A stretch of DNA of 26,423 nt, taken from positions 1-26,423 of the forward strand of contig CBETVX010000040.1 in assembly GCA_965539935.1 (NCBI GenBank), given 5' to 3'. Below the pieces are notes generated by a model. The model did no database searches. It was given only the letters and a program-made list of their open reading frames with translations, and was not told the DNA's origin. The DNA is from CBETVX01 sp965539935. GTDB lineage: Bacteria > Bacillota > Clostridia > Peptostreptococcales > Caminicellaceae. Below, one piece after another: positions 1-7,670 of the stretch; position 1 is the stretch's first letter; each line of letters begins with the position of its first letter. The translations under genes were made by a program, and so were the position numbers.

Positions 1-175
1 TTTAAATCTTCGAAAATACTTATTTTTTAATGAACTTTATGTTGAGAACTTTAAATTAATATAGGTTTTTTCTCCTTAGTATTAAATATACTTCCTCTTA
101 TTTACCTAATTAAAAGTAATAAATTAGTCCACTCATAAATATATTAATAATACGATAATAATGAGAGGTGGTATA

Positions 176-616
176 ATGTTAAGGGTTGTAATTATTACAA
201 GAAAGAACCTATACATAGCTTTAGCAATATTAATTGCCATAGTAATTGGCGGAATATTACTTATGTACTTTACTAAGTCTGATGAAACCTTCTCTGAAAC
301 TTTAAAATACGCCTATAATAAAATAACTCCCCAGCAGGCTAATGTTCTCATTAGCCAAAATACTGATTTGACAATTTTAGATATTAGAAATGAAAGTGAA
401 TACCTTGAGGGTCATATTCCAAACGCTATATTAATGCCCTATAAAGTCATGAAGGATAAATATTCTAGTTTTGATAGACATCAAAAGTACTTAGTATACT
501 GTGAAGATGGCAAGAAAAGTGAAAAACTTGCAAAATTATTATCTAAAACTGGATTTTCTAAAGTATATGTTCTTATAGGTGGCATAGAAAATTCTGGTTT
601 TGAACTGGCTAAATAA
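176..616 (+). CDS. Membrane-anchored rhodanese-like sulfurtransferase domain protein
   Basis: 146 aa if started at the ATG at 176, which has a GAGGTGG ribosome site at 164-170; an in-frame ATG at 161 would lie inside and upstream of that site, so I rejected it. Residues 12-32 form one hydrophobic segment (N-terminal anchor), followed by a short linker and a single rhodanese domain (about 48-146). Visible motifs are LDIRNESEYLEGHIPNA, the usual D-R-x-x-E-x-x-x-G-H-I-x-x-A pattern, and the active-site loop C109-EDGKKS with the catalytic Cys. The end reads GGIENS, lacking the Trp often seen after GGI. The family binds persulfide sulfur on the Cys; the acceptor here is unknown. The topology suggests an extracytoplasmic domain, but orientation is not certain. 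It stands alone and ends in a hairpin terminator at 628-662. Confidence 0.85.
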   Translation: MLRVVIITRKNLYIALAILIAIVIGGILLMYFTKSDETFSETLKYAYNKITPQQANVLISQNTDLTILDIRNESEYLEGHIPNAILMPYKVMKDKYSSFDRHQKYLVYCEDGKKSEKLAKLLSKTGFSKVYVLIGGIENSGFELAK

Positions 617-627
617 AATATTTTTAT

Positions 628-662
628 AAAAATTACACCGCTAAAAGCGGCGTAATTTTTTT
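628..662 (+). terminator. Rho-independent terminator, probably bidirectional
   Basis: The arms AAATTACACCGC and GCGGCGTAATTT pair around a short A-rich loop and are followed by a T run on the plus strand. One A-C mismatch on the plus strand becomes a G-U pair on the minus strand, where a second T-rich stretch follows. It separates the rhodanese gene from the convergent gene ending at 747. Confidence 0.8.
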
Positions 663-746
663 GTTGAATATAGCTCAAAATTCAACTATATTTCTATAAT
701 ATAAGGCCTATTAATAAGTCTATAAATAATGCTAGACCCCTTTGGC

Positions 747-2117
747 TTAATACATAGGAGTTATGGTAGGTTTCATTGGAAATACTACATTACCTGTTTT
801 GGCATCAACGAAGTGAAGCCAATAACCATAGTCTCCCTTTTCAGGCTTTTTATCCTCTAATGGATGCCAATAAACAAATCCTGTCATACCTCTGAAGGGT
901 TGTTCTTTATATAAATATCTACCTGGTACCCCATAAACATAATATTTTACCTCTTTATCCCTATCATAACATACTCCAAATATATAGTGACCATATTTAT
1001 ACATTAGATCATTACAATTACCCATATAGCACATATATGGACTATAGTAATAGGTATTTAATATATATCCAAAGAAAGGAAGAAATCCTCTATACATACT
1101 TTGGCTATTATAATCGATTTTCCACCATTTACACCTATTTAAATTCCTTTCAAAGGGTTCTATTTCTTCGTATTCTTTGAGCATATCTTTAACATACTTA
1201 TAAACTACTTGATGATAGGGTTTATACTTGGGATGATTTCCATAAATTCTATCTTTTACTGGATCTTTATTATAATCGATCTCTCTATAATGTTTCGTGT
1301 TTTCTTTGTTTGTATTTTCTATCTCTAAATTAACGTCTTCTTCTTTACTGTTCTCCTCTTCTTCAACTTCTTCTTTTTCTTCTTCTCTTTCAATTTCTAC
1401 ATCATAGTGTTTATTAGAATCCATATTTTCACTTGTATCTTCTTTTTTATTCTTTGGTTTTACTTCTTTATTCTTATCTTCATTTTCTATAACTTCTACT
1501 AAATCCTGGGATTTTTCAATCCCTTCATTTTCCTCAATCTCTTCATCCTCTTCTTCAGGCCCTATATATAAGTCTTCAGATGTTTTCTTTATGGCTTCCA
1601 TTATCTTCTCATATTTTTCCTTATCTTCTTCATCTAAATCATCATTTTCTGTTGCCTTGACAGTTTCACCACTTATAAGTACTGACTTCCAATCTACTTT
1701 TTCTTTATTTATATATCCTACCAATGGACTAAGTACATTCCTATTGTCATTGTCTTTATTTATAGGTTCAGCAACTATTGCCACAACATTAAAATCCTCT
1801 ATTGTTTTTCCCTCACCATCGACATTATCTGGATTTAGCTGATTTTTTAGTTCCCCTTTACCTTTTTCATCTATCATAACAGTTCCTGTATCTACACAAG
1901 CATTTTCTCCCTTAGTACTTATAAGATAATTCCTGTAAATGTATTCTCCATTTTCATAATATTTTAGATCCTGTACATATACGTTTATTGTTCCTTTTCC
2001 ATTTCTCACTTCAATTTTCGCATATCCCTTTGGAGTTTTTTTCGGCTTGTTTTCAAATCCTGAGTCTTCATTCTCAAGTATAATAAAATATCTTTTATAT
2101 CTTTTACTACTACTCAT
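747..2117 (-). CDS. Two-domain hypothetical protein with long acidic linker
   Basis: 456 aa, start ATG at 2117 behind a very strong ribosome site (AGGAGGGAGGT). I cannot name the family with certainty. Residues 1-145 look like a beta-rich domain (GYAKIEVRNGKGTINVYVQ, then NVVAIVAEP and SPLVGYI). Residues 150-295 are a low-complexity Glu/Lys/Asp/Asn linker, probably disordered. Residues 300-456 are rich in Tyr, Trp and Gly, with motifs such as YYVYGVPGRY, GMTGFVYWHP and GDYGYWLHFVDAKTG. There is no signal peptide or membrane segment. I have a general recollection of clostridial hypothetical proteins with the same two ends and variable middles, but cannot give a domain accession. It is a single-gene unit on the minus strand between hairpins at 628-662 and 2211-2308. 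Function unknown; a spore or surface role would be speculation. Confidence 0.85.
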   Translation of the reverse strand: MSSSKRYKRYFIILENEDSGFENKPKKTPKGYAKIEVRNGKGTINVYVQDLKYYENGEYIYRNYLISTKGENACVDTGTVMIDEKGKGELKNQLNPDNVDGEGKTIEDFNVVAIVAEPINKDNDNRNVLSPLVGYINKEKVDWKSVLISGETVKATENDDLDEEDKEKYEKIMEAIKKTSEDLYIGPEEEDEEIEENEGIEKSQDLVEVIENEDKNKEVKPKNKKEDTSENMDSNKHYDVEIEREEEKEEVEEEENSKEEDVNLEIENTNKENTKHYREIDYNKDPVKDRIYGNHPKYKPYHQVVYKYVKDMLKEYEEIEPFERNLNRCKWWKIDYNSQSMYRGFLPFFGYILNTYYYSPYMCYMGNCNDLMYKYGHYIFGVCYDRDKEVKYYVYGVPGRYLYKEQPFRGMTGFVYWHPLEDKKPEKGDYGYWLHFVDAKTGNVVFPMKPTITPMY

Positions 2118-2210
2118 TATTTACCTCCCTCCTAGAGCCCATTTAATATTAATATATGTCAGTAATCTTAAATAGTTCACTATTTATTTAGAAAAAAAGG
2201 ACAAAAAATA

Positions 2211-2308
2211 AAAAAGAGCCCTATACAATGGCTAATATCCTTTATAGTTATAACGACCAATGCTGTTTACTACAAGGAAAATATATCCATAATATTAGGG
2301 TTCTTTTT
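2211..2308. repeat. Long interrupted hairpin element, about 98 nt
   Basis: Perfectly complementary 13-nt arms (2211-2223 and 2296-2308, one G-U on the plus strand) enclose 72 nt. Further nested pairs are visible inside: ATGG/CCAT (2228-2231 with 2287-2290), then ATAT/ATAT and CCTT/AAGG. On the minus strand the outer arm has one A-C mismatch but is followed by a long T-rich tract, so it may serve as terminator for the gene at 2356-2715 or as a structured leader of the gene starting at 2117. On the plus strand no upstream gene feeds into it. It could also be a decayed small mobile repeat. Confidence 0.5.
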
Positions 2309-2355
2309 CTATATATTTAGTAGGTTGTAATTAGTTTTTTATTAATTATTATTGT

Positions 2356-2715
2356 CTACTTAATTTTACTATAGGCTTCCTCAACACTTGATACCATTAT
2401 AAATTGATTTGCCTCATCCTTTGCTACCCTATTTACTTGACTTCTAGCTATGGCAGAATCTAATGTAACTGAAAATCTATTTGCAAAGGGTGTTCCGAGG
2501 TAAACCTCAAAGGCTTCTTTCATTAGAGGAGCTGCATCTTGAGATAAAGCTTTTTGTCCTTTAGCATCTATTATAAAGGAATATTCTCTAGGGTTAATTT
2601 TACTTATTTCTGTTTTTAAATCATCAATATACTTTACAACTTCCTCTTTCTGTATCATTCCCGCTACTTCTACAAGTATAACCTTTTTTGATGAATCAGT
2701 ACTAATTTTTATCAC
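2356..2715 (-). CDS. Small STAS-like/SpoIIAA-like fold protein, hypothetical
   Basis: 119 aa with a GTG start at 2715, chosen because AAAGGAGG lies 7 nt upstream. The pattern of alternating strands and helices (VILVEVAGMIQKEEVVKYIDDL, then YSFIIDAKGQ, then RFSVTLDSAIARSQVNRVAKDE) resembles the small alpha/beta STAS or SpoIIAA-like fold, with the 'G.I..EE' first turn typical of that group. I see no clear phosphorylatable DS motif of a classical anti-anti-sigma factor, and no partner kinase or sigma gene is nearby. It is soluble and monocistronic as far as can be seen, diverging from the gene at 2926. The family call is tentative; a plain hypothetical protein is the safe label. Confidence 0.75.
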   Translation of the reverse strand: MIKISTDSSKKVILVEVAGMIQKEEVVKYIDDLKTEISKINPREYSFIIDAKGQKALSQDAAPLMKEAFEVYLGTPFANRFSVTLDSAIARSQVNRVAKDEANQFIMVSSVEEAYSKIK

Positions 2716-2925
2716 GGCTTTTCCTCCTTTAATATATGTATTGTTAAGAAAATACTTCCAATATTATAACATAATTCCTTATTTGCGGAAATATGAATAT
2801 GTCAATTTTGCTCAAAATATGATAAAATATGTAAAAATTAGTTCTATAGTCCTATTATTTTGTCGATTTATACATGTTATCCTATATTTGTATGCATTGA
2901 AAATAAAGGGAATGGAGGAATAATT

Positions 2926-3702
2926 ATGAACAATATAGAGTTAAAAGAAAGGCCTTTTGTATTAGAGAATGTGAAATATCCTACAGACTTAGACCTTACC
3001 TATGAAATCCTTGATCCATCGGATGAATCATTACTCATTGAAACTGCCCAATGTCTTGCTGAAACATTTGCCGGTATAGAAATAAATGGAAAACTAGTTA
3101 GGGAACCTATGGTGGCAGCTTCCAACTTATCTGTAGAAGATATGTTTAAATTCAACTTAGAATATATGAAAAATGTTGTAGATCAAGAGTTGATTTTCAT
3201 TGCTAGAGAACGGGAAACTGGAGAAGTTGTAGGGGTAATCGCATGTGAAGACTTTGATCCATATGAAGAAGCTCCAGTATTTGAAGGAAGTCTTGAACCT
3301 ATGAATAATATAATAGATCTATTATTAGATTTAGATGAAAGATTTATTGATACAATTGAATATAAGACAAATAAAAAACCAACTACAGGAGAATATGTTC
3401 ATTTATTTATGGGAGGAATTAAATACCCTAAACATCAAAAGTACATATTTGTAAAACTAGTAGAAACCATAGTTAATACTGGAATTGAACGGGGTTATAA
3501 AGGGTTTTTTGGAGAGGCCACAAATATAAAATCGATTAAGTTAATGTTAGATTATTGTAATTTCTATACCGTTAAAGATAGAAATAATAATACTATTTTA
3601 ACAGAATACTCCAGTAATGAAGTTTTCAAGTCTATACCAGAAAACATAGCTACAGATTGTAGAATCGTATATAAACACATCGATCCTAGCTATGAGCTAT
3701 AA
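2926..3702 (+). CDS. GNAT-fold acyltransferase-like protein
   Basis: 258 aa from the ATG at 2926, which has GGAGGA 6-7 nt upstream; the longer reading from 2860 lacks a ribosome site. Residues around 85-105 (ELIFIARERETGEVVGVIAC) look like the beta3-beta4 strands of a GNAT domain. The region YPKHQKYIFVKLVETIVNTGIERGYKGFFGEATN followed by SIKLMLDYCNFYTVKD looks like the C-terminal part, where a helix, a beta5 strand and a 'N..s..l....gF' turn normally lie. A clear Q/R-x-x-G-x-G/A pyrophosphate loop is not obvious, so the enzyme may be atypical or inactive. Substrate is unknown. It is a single gene with its own terminator at 3712-3753. Confidence 0.7.
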   Translation: MNNIELKERPFVLENVKYPTDLDLTYEILDPSDESLLIETAQCLAETFAGIEINGKLVREPMVAASNLSVEDMFKFNLEYMKNVVDQELIFIARERETGEVVGVIACEDFDPYEEAPVFEGSLEPMNNIIDLLLDLDERFIDTIEYKTNKKPTTGEYVHLFMGGIKYPKHQKYIFVKLVETIVNTGIERGYKGFFGEATNIKSIKLMLDYCNFYTVKDRNNNTILTEYSSNEVFKSIPENIATDCRIVYKHIDPSYEL

Positions 3703-3711
3703 AAATAAACT

Positions 3712-3753
3712 AAAGGAGCAGTGTCTTATTTTAAGACATAGCTCCTCTTTTAT
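3712..3753 (+). terminator. Hairpin terminator after the GNAT-like gene
   Basis: GGAGC-AG-TGTCTTA and TAAGACA-TA-GCTCC form a 12-bp stem with an internal A-A mismatch and a G-U pair, followed by CTTTTATTT on the plus strand. It is also the first hairpin reached by minus-strand transcription past ksgA, but the T run is weaker on that side. Confidence 0.7.
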
Positions 3754-3812
3754 TTCCTTATCTATTTAATTTTTATTAATTTTATATAATGTATAACTAC
3801 TGAAAATTTTAT

Positions 3813-4676
3813 CTATAATATATCATACATATTATTGGCTAGCACTGCAAATTCCTCTATATTTAAACTTTCTCCCCTTCTCTTTGGGTCAATATCACTG
3901 GATATCAATATCTCTTTTATTTTATCCTTATCAAGATTTATCCCACTCATTGATAAAGAGTTAAGGAGGGTTTTACGCCTCTTTGCAAAGGCTGCCTTCA
4001 CTACCTTTAAAAATGTCTTCCTATCCTTAATATCTACTTTGGGTTTATCCAAAAGTCTTAGTCTAATCACTGTAGATTCCACTCTTGGTTGAGGCATAAA
4101 TACCGACCTAGGAACCCTGGTTATAATCTCAGGGTCACAGTAATACTGAACAGCTACTGTTAATGCTCCATAGTCTTTGGTATTTGGAAGGGCCTTTAAC
4201 CTATCTGCAACTTCTTTCTGAACCATTACTACTATATCCCTTATAGGTACTTCATCTTCTAAAAATTTCATTATTATAGGAGTAGTAACGTAATAGGGAA
4301 GATTTGCAACAACCTTCACTCTTTTTGTATCAAACTTTTCTCTAACTAAAGTATTTAAATCAACTTCTAAAACATCCCGATTAATCACTTCTACATTGTT
4401 GTATCCATCAAGGGTTTCATCTAGTATTGGAATAAGATTTTTATCTATTTCTATTGCTACAACTTCCTTAGCATATTCACTTAAATATTGAGTTAAGGTA
4501 CCTATTCCAGGACCTATTTCAATAACTCCATCATCCTTGCCTATATCTGCTCCCTTAATTATTTTATGTATAATATTTTCATCTATAAGAAAGTTTTGAC
4601 CTAAGCTTTTTGAAAACCGAAAGTTATATTTATCTACTATTTCTTTAGTTTTTCTTGGTGAAACCAATTTGTCCAT
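3813..4676 (-). CDS. ksgA: 16S rRNA (adenine1518-N6/adenine1519-N6)-dimethyltransferase
   Basis: 287 aa, the usual length for KsgA/RsmA, with ribosome site TAGGGAT before the ATG. It dimethylates two adjacent adenines in the 3'-terminal hairpin of 16S rRNA using S-adenosylmethionine, a late step of 30S assembly. Visible motifs: SLGQNFLID near residue 24, the SAM-binding loop IEIGPGIGTLTQYL (about 53-66), the catalytic NLPYY (about 124-128) and the family block MVQKEVADRL. The C-terminal helical domain is complete (FAKRRKTLLNSL). It is the last gene of the tatD-yabE-rnmV-ksgA run, an order conserved with B. subtilis, and lies 51 nt after rnmV with no terminator between. Confidence 0.97.
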   Translation of the reverse strand: MDKLVSPRKTKEIVDKYNFRFSKSLGQNFLIDENIIHKIIKGADIGKDDGVIEIGPGIGTLTQYLSEYAKEVVAIEIDKNLIPILDETLDGYNNVEVINRDVLEVDLNTLVREKFDTKRVKVVANLPYYVTTPIIMKFLEDEVPIRDIVVMVQKEVADRLKALPNTKDYGALTVAVQYYCDPEIITRVPRSVFMPQPRVESTVIRLRLLDKPKVDIKDRKTFLKVVKAAFAKRRKTLLNSLSMSGINLDKDKIKEILISSDIDPKRRGESLNIEEFAVLANNMYDIL

Positions 4677-4727
4677 ATTATCCCTACTTCATTTTAGATT
4701 TAACTTATAGGATATATCATGCTATAT

Positions 4728-5261
4728 TTATATCCTTTCTATTGCCCTTTCAAATTCTTCTCTAGTAATTCCATAATTATTTAATCTATTTAAAAACTGT
4801 TTCGAGTTACAATATCCTATGCCCAATATTTTGCCTAGCTTATCCCTTCTCTTGGCAGCATTATCTGTACCTACTAAATCCTTTAGTAATAAATCCCTCT
4901 GACTAAACTCCTTCTTTTTAAACTTTATCTCCATACGTACCTTTGATAGAGCCTCTCTTATACTTTCAACAGAGGCATTTTCGATGCCTATGTCATCATC
5001 CTTCGTTGCTTCTTCCCTCGGTAAAAATGCATGTTTACAACCTTTTATTCTTTCAGAAATTCTCTTTCTAATTTTTTCCCCCGCAAAATCAGGGTCAGTA
5101 AAAATTATGACCCCAGTTCTTTTTTGTGCAAATTCTATTCTCTTAAATGTTTCTCCAGTTATCCCATAACCATGGGTAATGATTATTTCAGCATCAACGG
5201 CTTTTTTTACCGCTGCGGCATCATCTTTTCCCTCTACTACTATAACTTCTTTAATTATCAT
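4728..5261 (-). CDS. rnmV: Ribonuclease M5 (5S rRNA maturation)
   Basis: 177 aa. RNase M5 cleaves precursor 5S rRNA on both sides of a double-stranded region. The N-terminal half is a Toprim domain with VVEGKDD (Glu10), ITHGYGI and the metal-binding TDPDFAGEKIRKRI; the C-terminal half (DNAAKRRDKLGKILGIGYCNSKQFLNRLNNYGI) is the family-specific region. The ribosome site AGAGGGT lies within the last codons of the upstream yabE-type gene, whose stop codon is only 2 nt before this ATG, so the two are probably translationally coupled. A 5S rRNA gene, its substrate class, lies at the right edge of the window. Confidence 0.95.
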   Translation of the reverse strand: MIIKEVIVVEGKDDAAAVKKAVDAEIIITHGYGITGETFKRIEFAQKRTGVIIFTDPDFAGEKIRKRISERIKGCKHAFLPREEATKDDDIGIENASVESIREALSKVRMEIKFKKKEFSQRDLLLKDLVGTDNAAKRRDKLGKILGIGYCNSKQFLNRLNNYGITREEFERAIERI

Positions 5262-5263
5262 TC

Positions 5264-6313
5264 TTACTTACCCTCTTCTAATATATATACTTTTACATTT
5301 CTTCTTCCAAATTTCTGTACATCTTCACTATTTTCCATGAATAAATCTATTTTATTCCCTTTTATGGCGCCACCAGTATCTTCAGCTGAGGCCAATCCAT
5401 AGTCTTCCCATTCACTATCTAAGGACTCTATATATAACTTTGTACCAAGGGGAATAACCTTTGGATCCACTGCTACTACCCCTGGTCTAGCTTTAGTTCC
5501 ACTACGGGTTATTCCATAATAGGGATCACCTGGTCTTTTCCCAGTACTTTCATAGGAAAGGTCATAGGCAGTGGCACTCATTACTATGGCCTTTTCATAT
5601 CTAAGAACTTGCCCCCTTGAGGCCACTAAGAATTTTGCCGTTCCCTTTTCTACTATTTCATCAATAGGCTCATCTATTATCTCTTCATTTACTACTTCCC
5701 TAGAAACCTCTACTCCATTCTCATAGGTTACTTTATACTCTATTTCCTTTTTTCCTTCTTTACCTTCTTGGATTTTCTTTACTATTTTACTATCTAGACT
5801 ATCATTTTCTTTTGTAATAGTTTCAAAGGGCAGTTCTACTTCTTCCTTAACAAATTCTTCAGTTACCCTTACTATCTCAATCTCCCTATCAGAATTTATT
5901 CTTTCATCTAAGGCTGGAATAACTTTATCCTTTTCTCCCACTTCAATATTGTGCTGATTTAATATATCTTCCACTTTATTAAATGTTGTTAAAACTTGTA
6001 GGTTTTTCCCATCCACTTTTACATCAACGGCCTCAGCCCTATCGATTATAAGTTTCATTCCATCCTTTAATTTAGTTTCTTTATCCATACTTAACTTATC
6101 ATATTTGTTTAAACTTATATTAGCTTTTTTTAAGGCATCATCAACATTAGATGATAAAATACTAATCCCAATCTCCTTATCTTCATCTATAATGGTAATA
6201 TCCTTTTTCACAAAAGATTCAACCGATACTATGCCTAATACTAGCACAACAACAGTAATGAAGATAACTTTTTTGAGGCTAAAGATATTGGCAAGTTCTT
6301 TAAACTTTTCCAT
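5264..6313 (-). CDS. YabE-type G5 and 3D domain cell-wall protein
   Basis: 349 aa with AAGGAGG before the ATG. Order of parts: cytoplasmic N-terminus, one membrane segment or uncleaved signal (14-32), two DUF348 ubiquitin-like repeats (about 39-85 and 94-140), a G5 domain (about 148-228, KEEVELPFETI...GKEGKKEIEYKVTYENG), and a C-terminal 3D domain (242-346) with the three acidic residues D283 (AVDP), D312 (AEDTGG) and D323 (KIDLF). The 3D fold is related to lytic transglycosylases of the MltA/resuscitation-factor type, so a role in peptidoglycan remodelling is expected; that is family knowledge. It is exported and works outside the membrane. It lies between tatD and rnmV exactly as in B. subtilis. 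Confidence 0.92.
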   Translation of the reverse strand: MEKFKELANIFSLKKVIFITVVVLVLGIVSVESFVKKDITIIDEDKEIGISILSSNVDDALKKANISLNKYDKLSMDKETKLKDGMKLIIDRAEAVDVKVDGKNLQVLTTFNKVEDILNQHNIEVGEKDKVIPALDERINSDREIEIVRVTEEFVKEEVELPFETITKENDSLDSKIVKKIQEGKEGKKEIEYKVTYENGVEVSREVVNEEIIDEPIDEIVEKGTAKFLVASRGQVLRYEKAIVMSATAYDLSYESTGKRPGDPYYGITRSGTKARPGVVAVDPKVIPLGTKLYIESLDSEWEDYGLASAEDTGGAIKGNKIDLFMENSEDVQKFGRRNVKVYILEEGK

Positions 6314-6492
6314 TTTATTTCCTCCTTGTGAAGGGGATTTATTTATATATGTATTCTCTTATAAAATAGACCCCTTGTCAAATATATTATCATCACCTAT
6401 ATTATGCTATTATTGTCATATTTATTCTTAGGTATTCTTTTTGTATATTTCCCAAAACTTCTACATATTTCCCAGGAAATTTGCCATATATA

Positions 6493-7260
6493 CTATTTTA
6501 TACCAAAAAATTTCTTAGCATTTTCAGTGGTTCTGCTAGCAACCTCTTCAAGGGAAATATTTTTTATCTCAGCAATTTTCTCTGCCACAAATCTAACATA
6601 ACTAGACTCGTTTCTCTTTCCCCTAAAGGGAACAGGAGTCAAATAGGGAGAATCTGTTTCTATCATCATATAATCTAAAGGAATCTCCTTTACCACTTCA
6701 ACTGTCTTTCTAGCATTTTTAAAGGTTATTGGACCTGCTATGGATATAAATGCCCCTAGCTTCACATACTGTTTTGCCAGCTCTGCACTTCCAGAATAAC
6801 AGTGCATAAGAACCCCAGTGTCAAAGGCCCTTTCCTCCTTTAATATATTCATCACATCATTATTTGCTTCTCTATCATGTATGATTATGGGAAGATTTAC
6901 CTCTTTAGCTAATCTTATTTGTTCCCTAAACCACTTCTTCTGAACTTCTCTGGGAGAATGGTCATAGTGATAATCAAGTCCAATCTCTCCTATAGCCATA
7001 ACCTTTGGCTTTTTAGTCATACCCTTTATAAGCTGTAGCGTCATATCATCTAAGGTCTTAGCATCATGGGGATGGATTCCTACGGCAGCATAGATCATAT
7101 CATATTTATTTGCTAACTCTACTGCACTAACTGAGCTTTCAAAATCAGCTCCTGGATTCATAATATATGATATTCCACTTTCCTTAGCCCTTTTAATTAT
7201 TTCATCTCTATCCTTATGGAACCTCTCATCATTCAAATGTGCATGGGAATCAAATAACAT
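6493..7260 (-). CDS. tatD: TatD family metal-dependent DNase/hydrolase
   Basis: 255 aa, complete. TatD proteins are TIM-barrel metallohydrolases with 3'-5' nuclease activity in the cases studied. All ligands are present: H6 and H8 (DSHAHL), E92 (GEIGLDYH), H128 (IIIHDRE), H153 (MHCYSG) and D203 (IETDSPYL). The ATG has AAAGGAG upstream. It heads the tatD-yabE-rnmV-ksgA run; a promoter match is seen at 7288-7315. There is a 179-nt gap to the next gene with no strong terminator, so co-transcription is possible but not proven. Confidence 0.95.
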   Translation of the reverse strand: MLFDSHAHLNDERFHKDRDEIIKRAKESGISYIMNPGADFESSVSAVELANKYDMIYAAVGIHPHDAKTLDDMTLQLIKGMTKKPKVMAIGEIGLDYHYDHSPREVQKKWFREQIRLAKEVNLPIIIHDREANNDVMNILKEERAFDTGVLMHCYSGSAELAKQYVKLGAFISIAGPITFKNARKTVEVVKEIPLDYMMIETDSPYLTPVPFRGKRNESSYVRFVAEKIAEIKNISLEEVASRTTENAKKFFGIK

Positions 7261-7287
7261 AGTAAGTCTCCTTTCCTTTTTCCTGTG

Positions 7288-7315
7288 ATTTTACCGCAAA
7301 ATAATTAATTTTCAA
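7288..7315 (-). promoter_or_regulatory. Sigma-A-like promoter for tatD
   Basis: On the minus strand TTGAAA, 16 nt, TAAAAT (5 of 6 matches in each box), ending about 27 nt before the tatD start codon. Match by eye only. Confidence 0.55.
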
Positions 7316-7616
7316 ATCTGTATACCCAATATGCAAGATTATATTTAATAGTCTCTTACTTTTTTCCTTAAATATGTAATGATTATTTTCAAAAAATATT
7401 ATCCTAAAGGTTATCCTTTTAACATAATCTATTTTATAATATTTAATGGGTTTATTATTATGTCAATAATTTCATATTAAGTATCTCCAATAAAACATAA
7501 TTTTCTACAAAATAGTGTGCCTGTAAAAAAAAATTCATGCTTAAAAATAATAAATAGAATTCATATTTATTTTATCACAAATACTAATAATAACCATAAA
7601 GTAGTCTTAAAGTTGG
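7316..7616. other. AT-rich intergenic stretch without visible gene
   Basis: The gap between tatD and metG is 410 bp. Apart from the tatD promoter match and the metG terminator I find no coding frame with a ribosome site, no RNA gene and no convincing repeat; only a weak AATAAATA-GAATTC-ATATTTATT near-palindrome around 7548-7572. Confidence 0.5.
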
Positions 7617-7654
7617 AAAAAAAGTAGATATTCTAAAGAATATCTACTTTTCTA
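7617..7654 (-). terminator. Terminator of metG
   Basis: AAGTAGATATTCT and AGAATATCTACTT pair perfectly around a short loop; a run of T follows on the minus strand (AAAAAAAG on the plus strand). It lies about 17 nt past the metG stop. Confidence 0.85.
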
Positions 7655-7670
7655 TTATCATAGCTCTATA

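Noticed and set aside
2741..2923. 60-aa open frame on the plus strand in the gap before 2926
   Set aside because: No ribosome site at its start, no recognisable composition, and it overlaps the proper ribosome site of the next gene; it is upstream DNA.
6363..6390. TTGACA on the minus strand before the yabE-type gene as a promoter
   Set aside because: The only good -10-like hexamer (TATAAG) is 13 nt away, too close; no acceptable -10 box at 16-18 nt.
6404..6678. Two overlapping plus-strand frames of 65 aa
   Set aside because: They run antisense to tatD and its downstream gap, lack ribosome sites and are Phe/Leu/Ser-rich as expected of AT-rich shadow frames.
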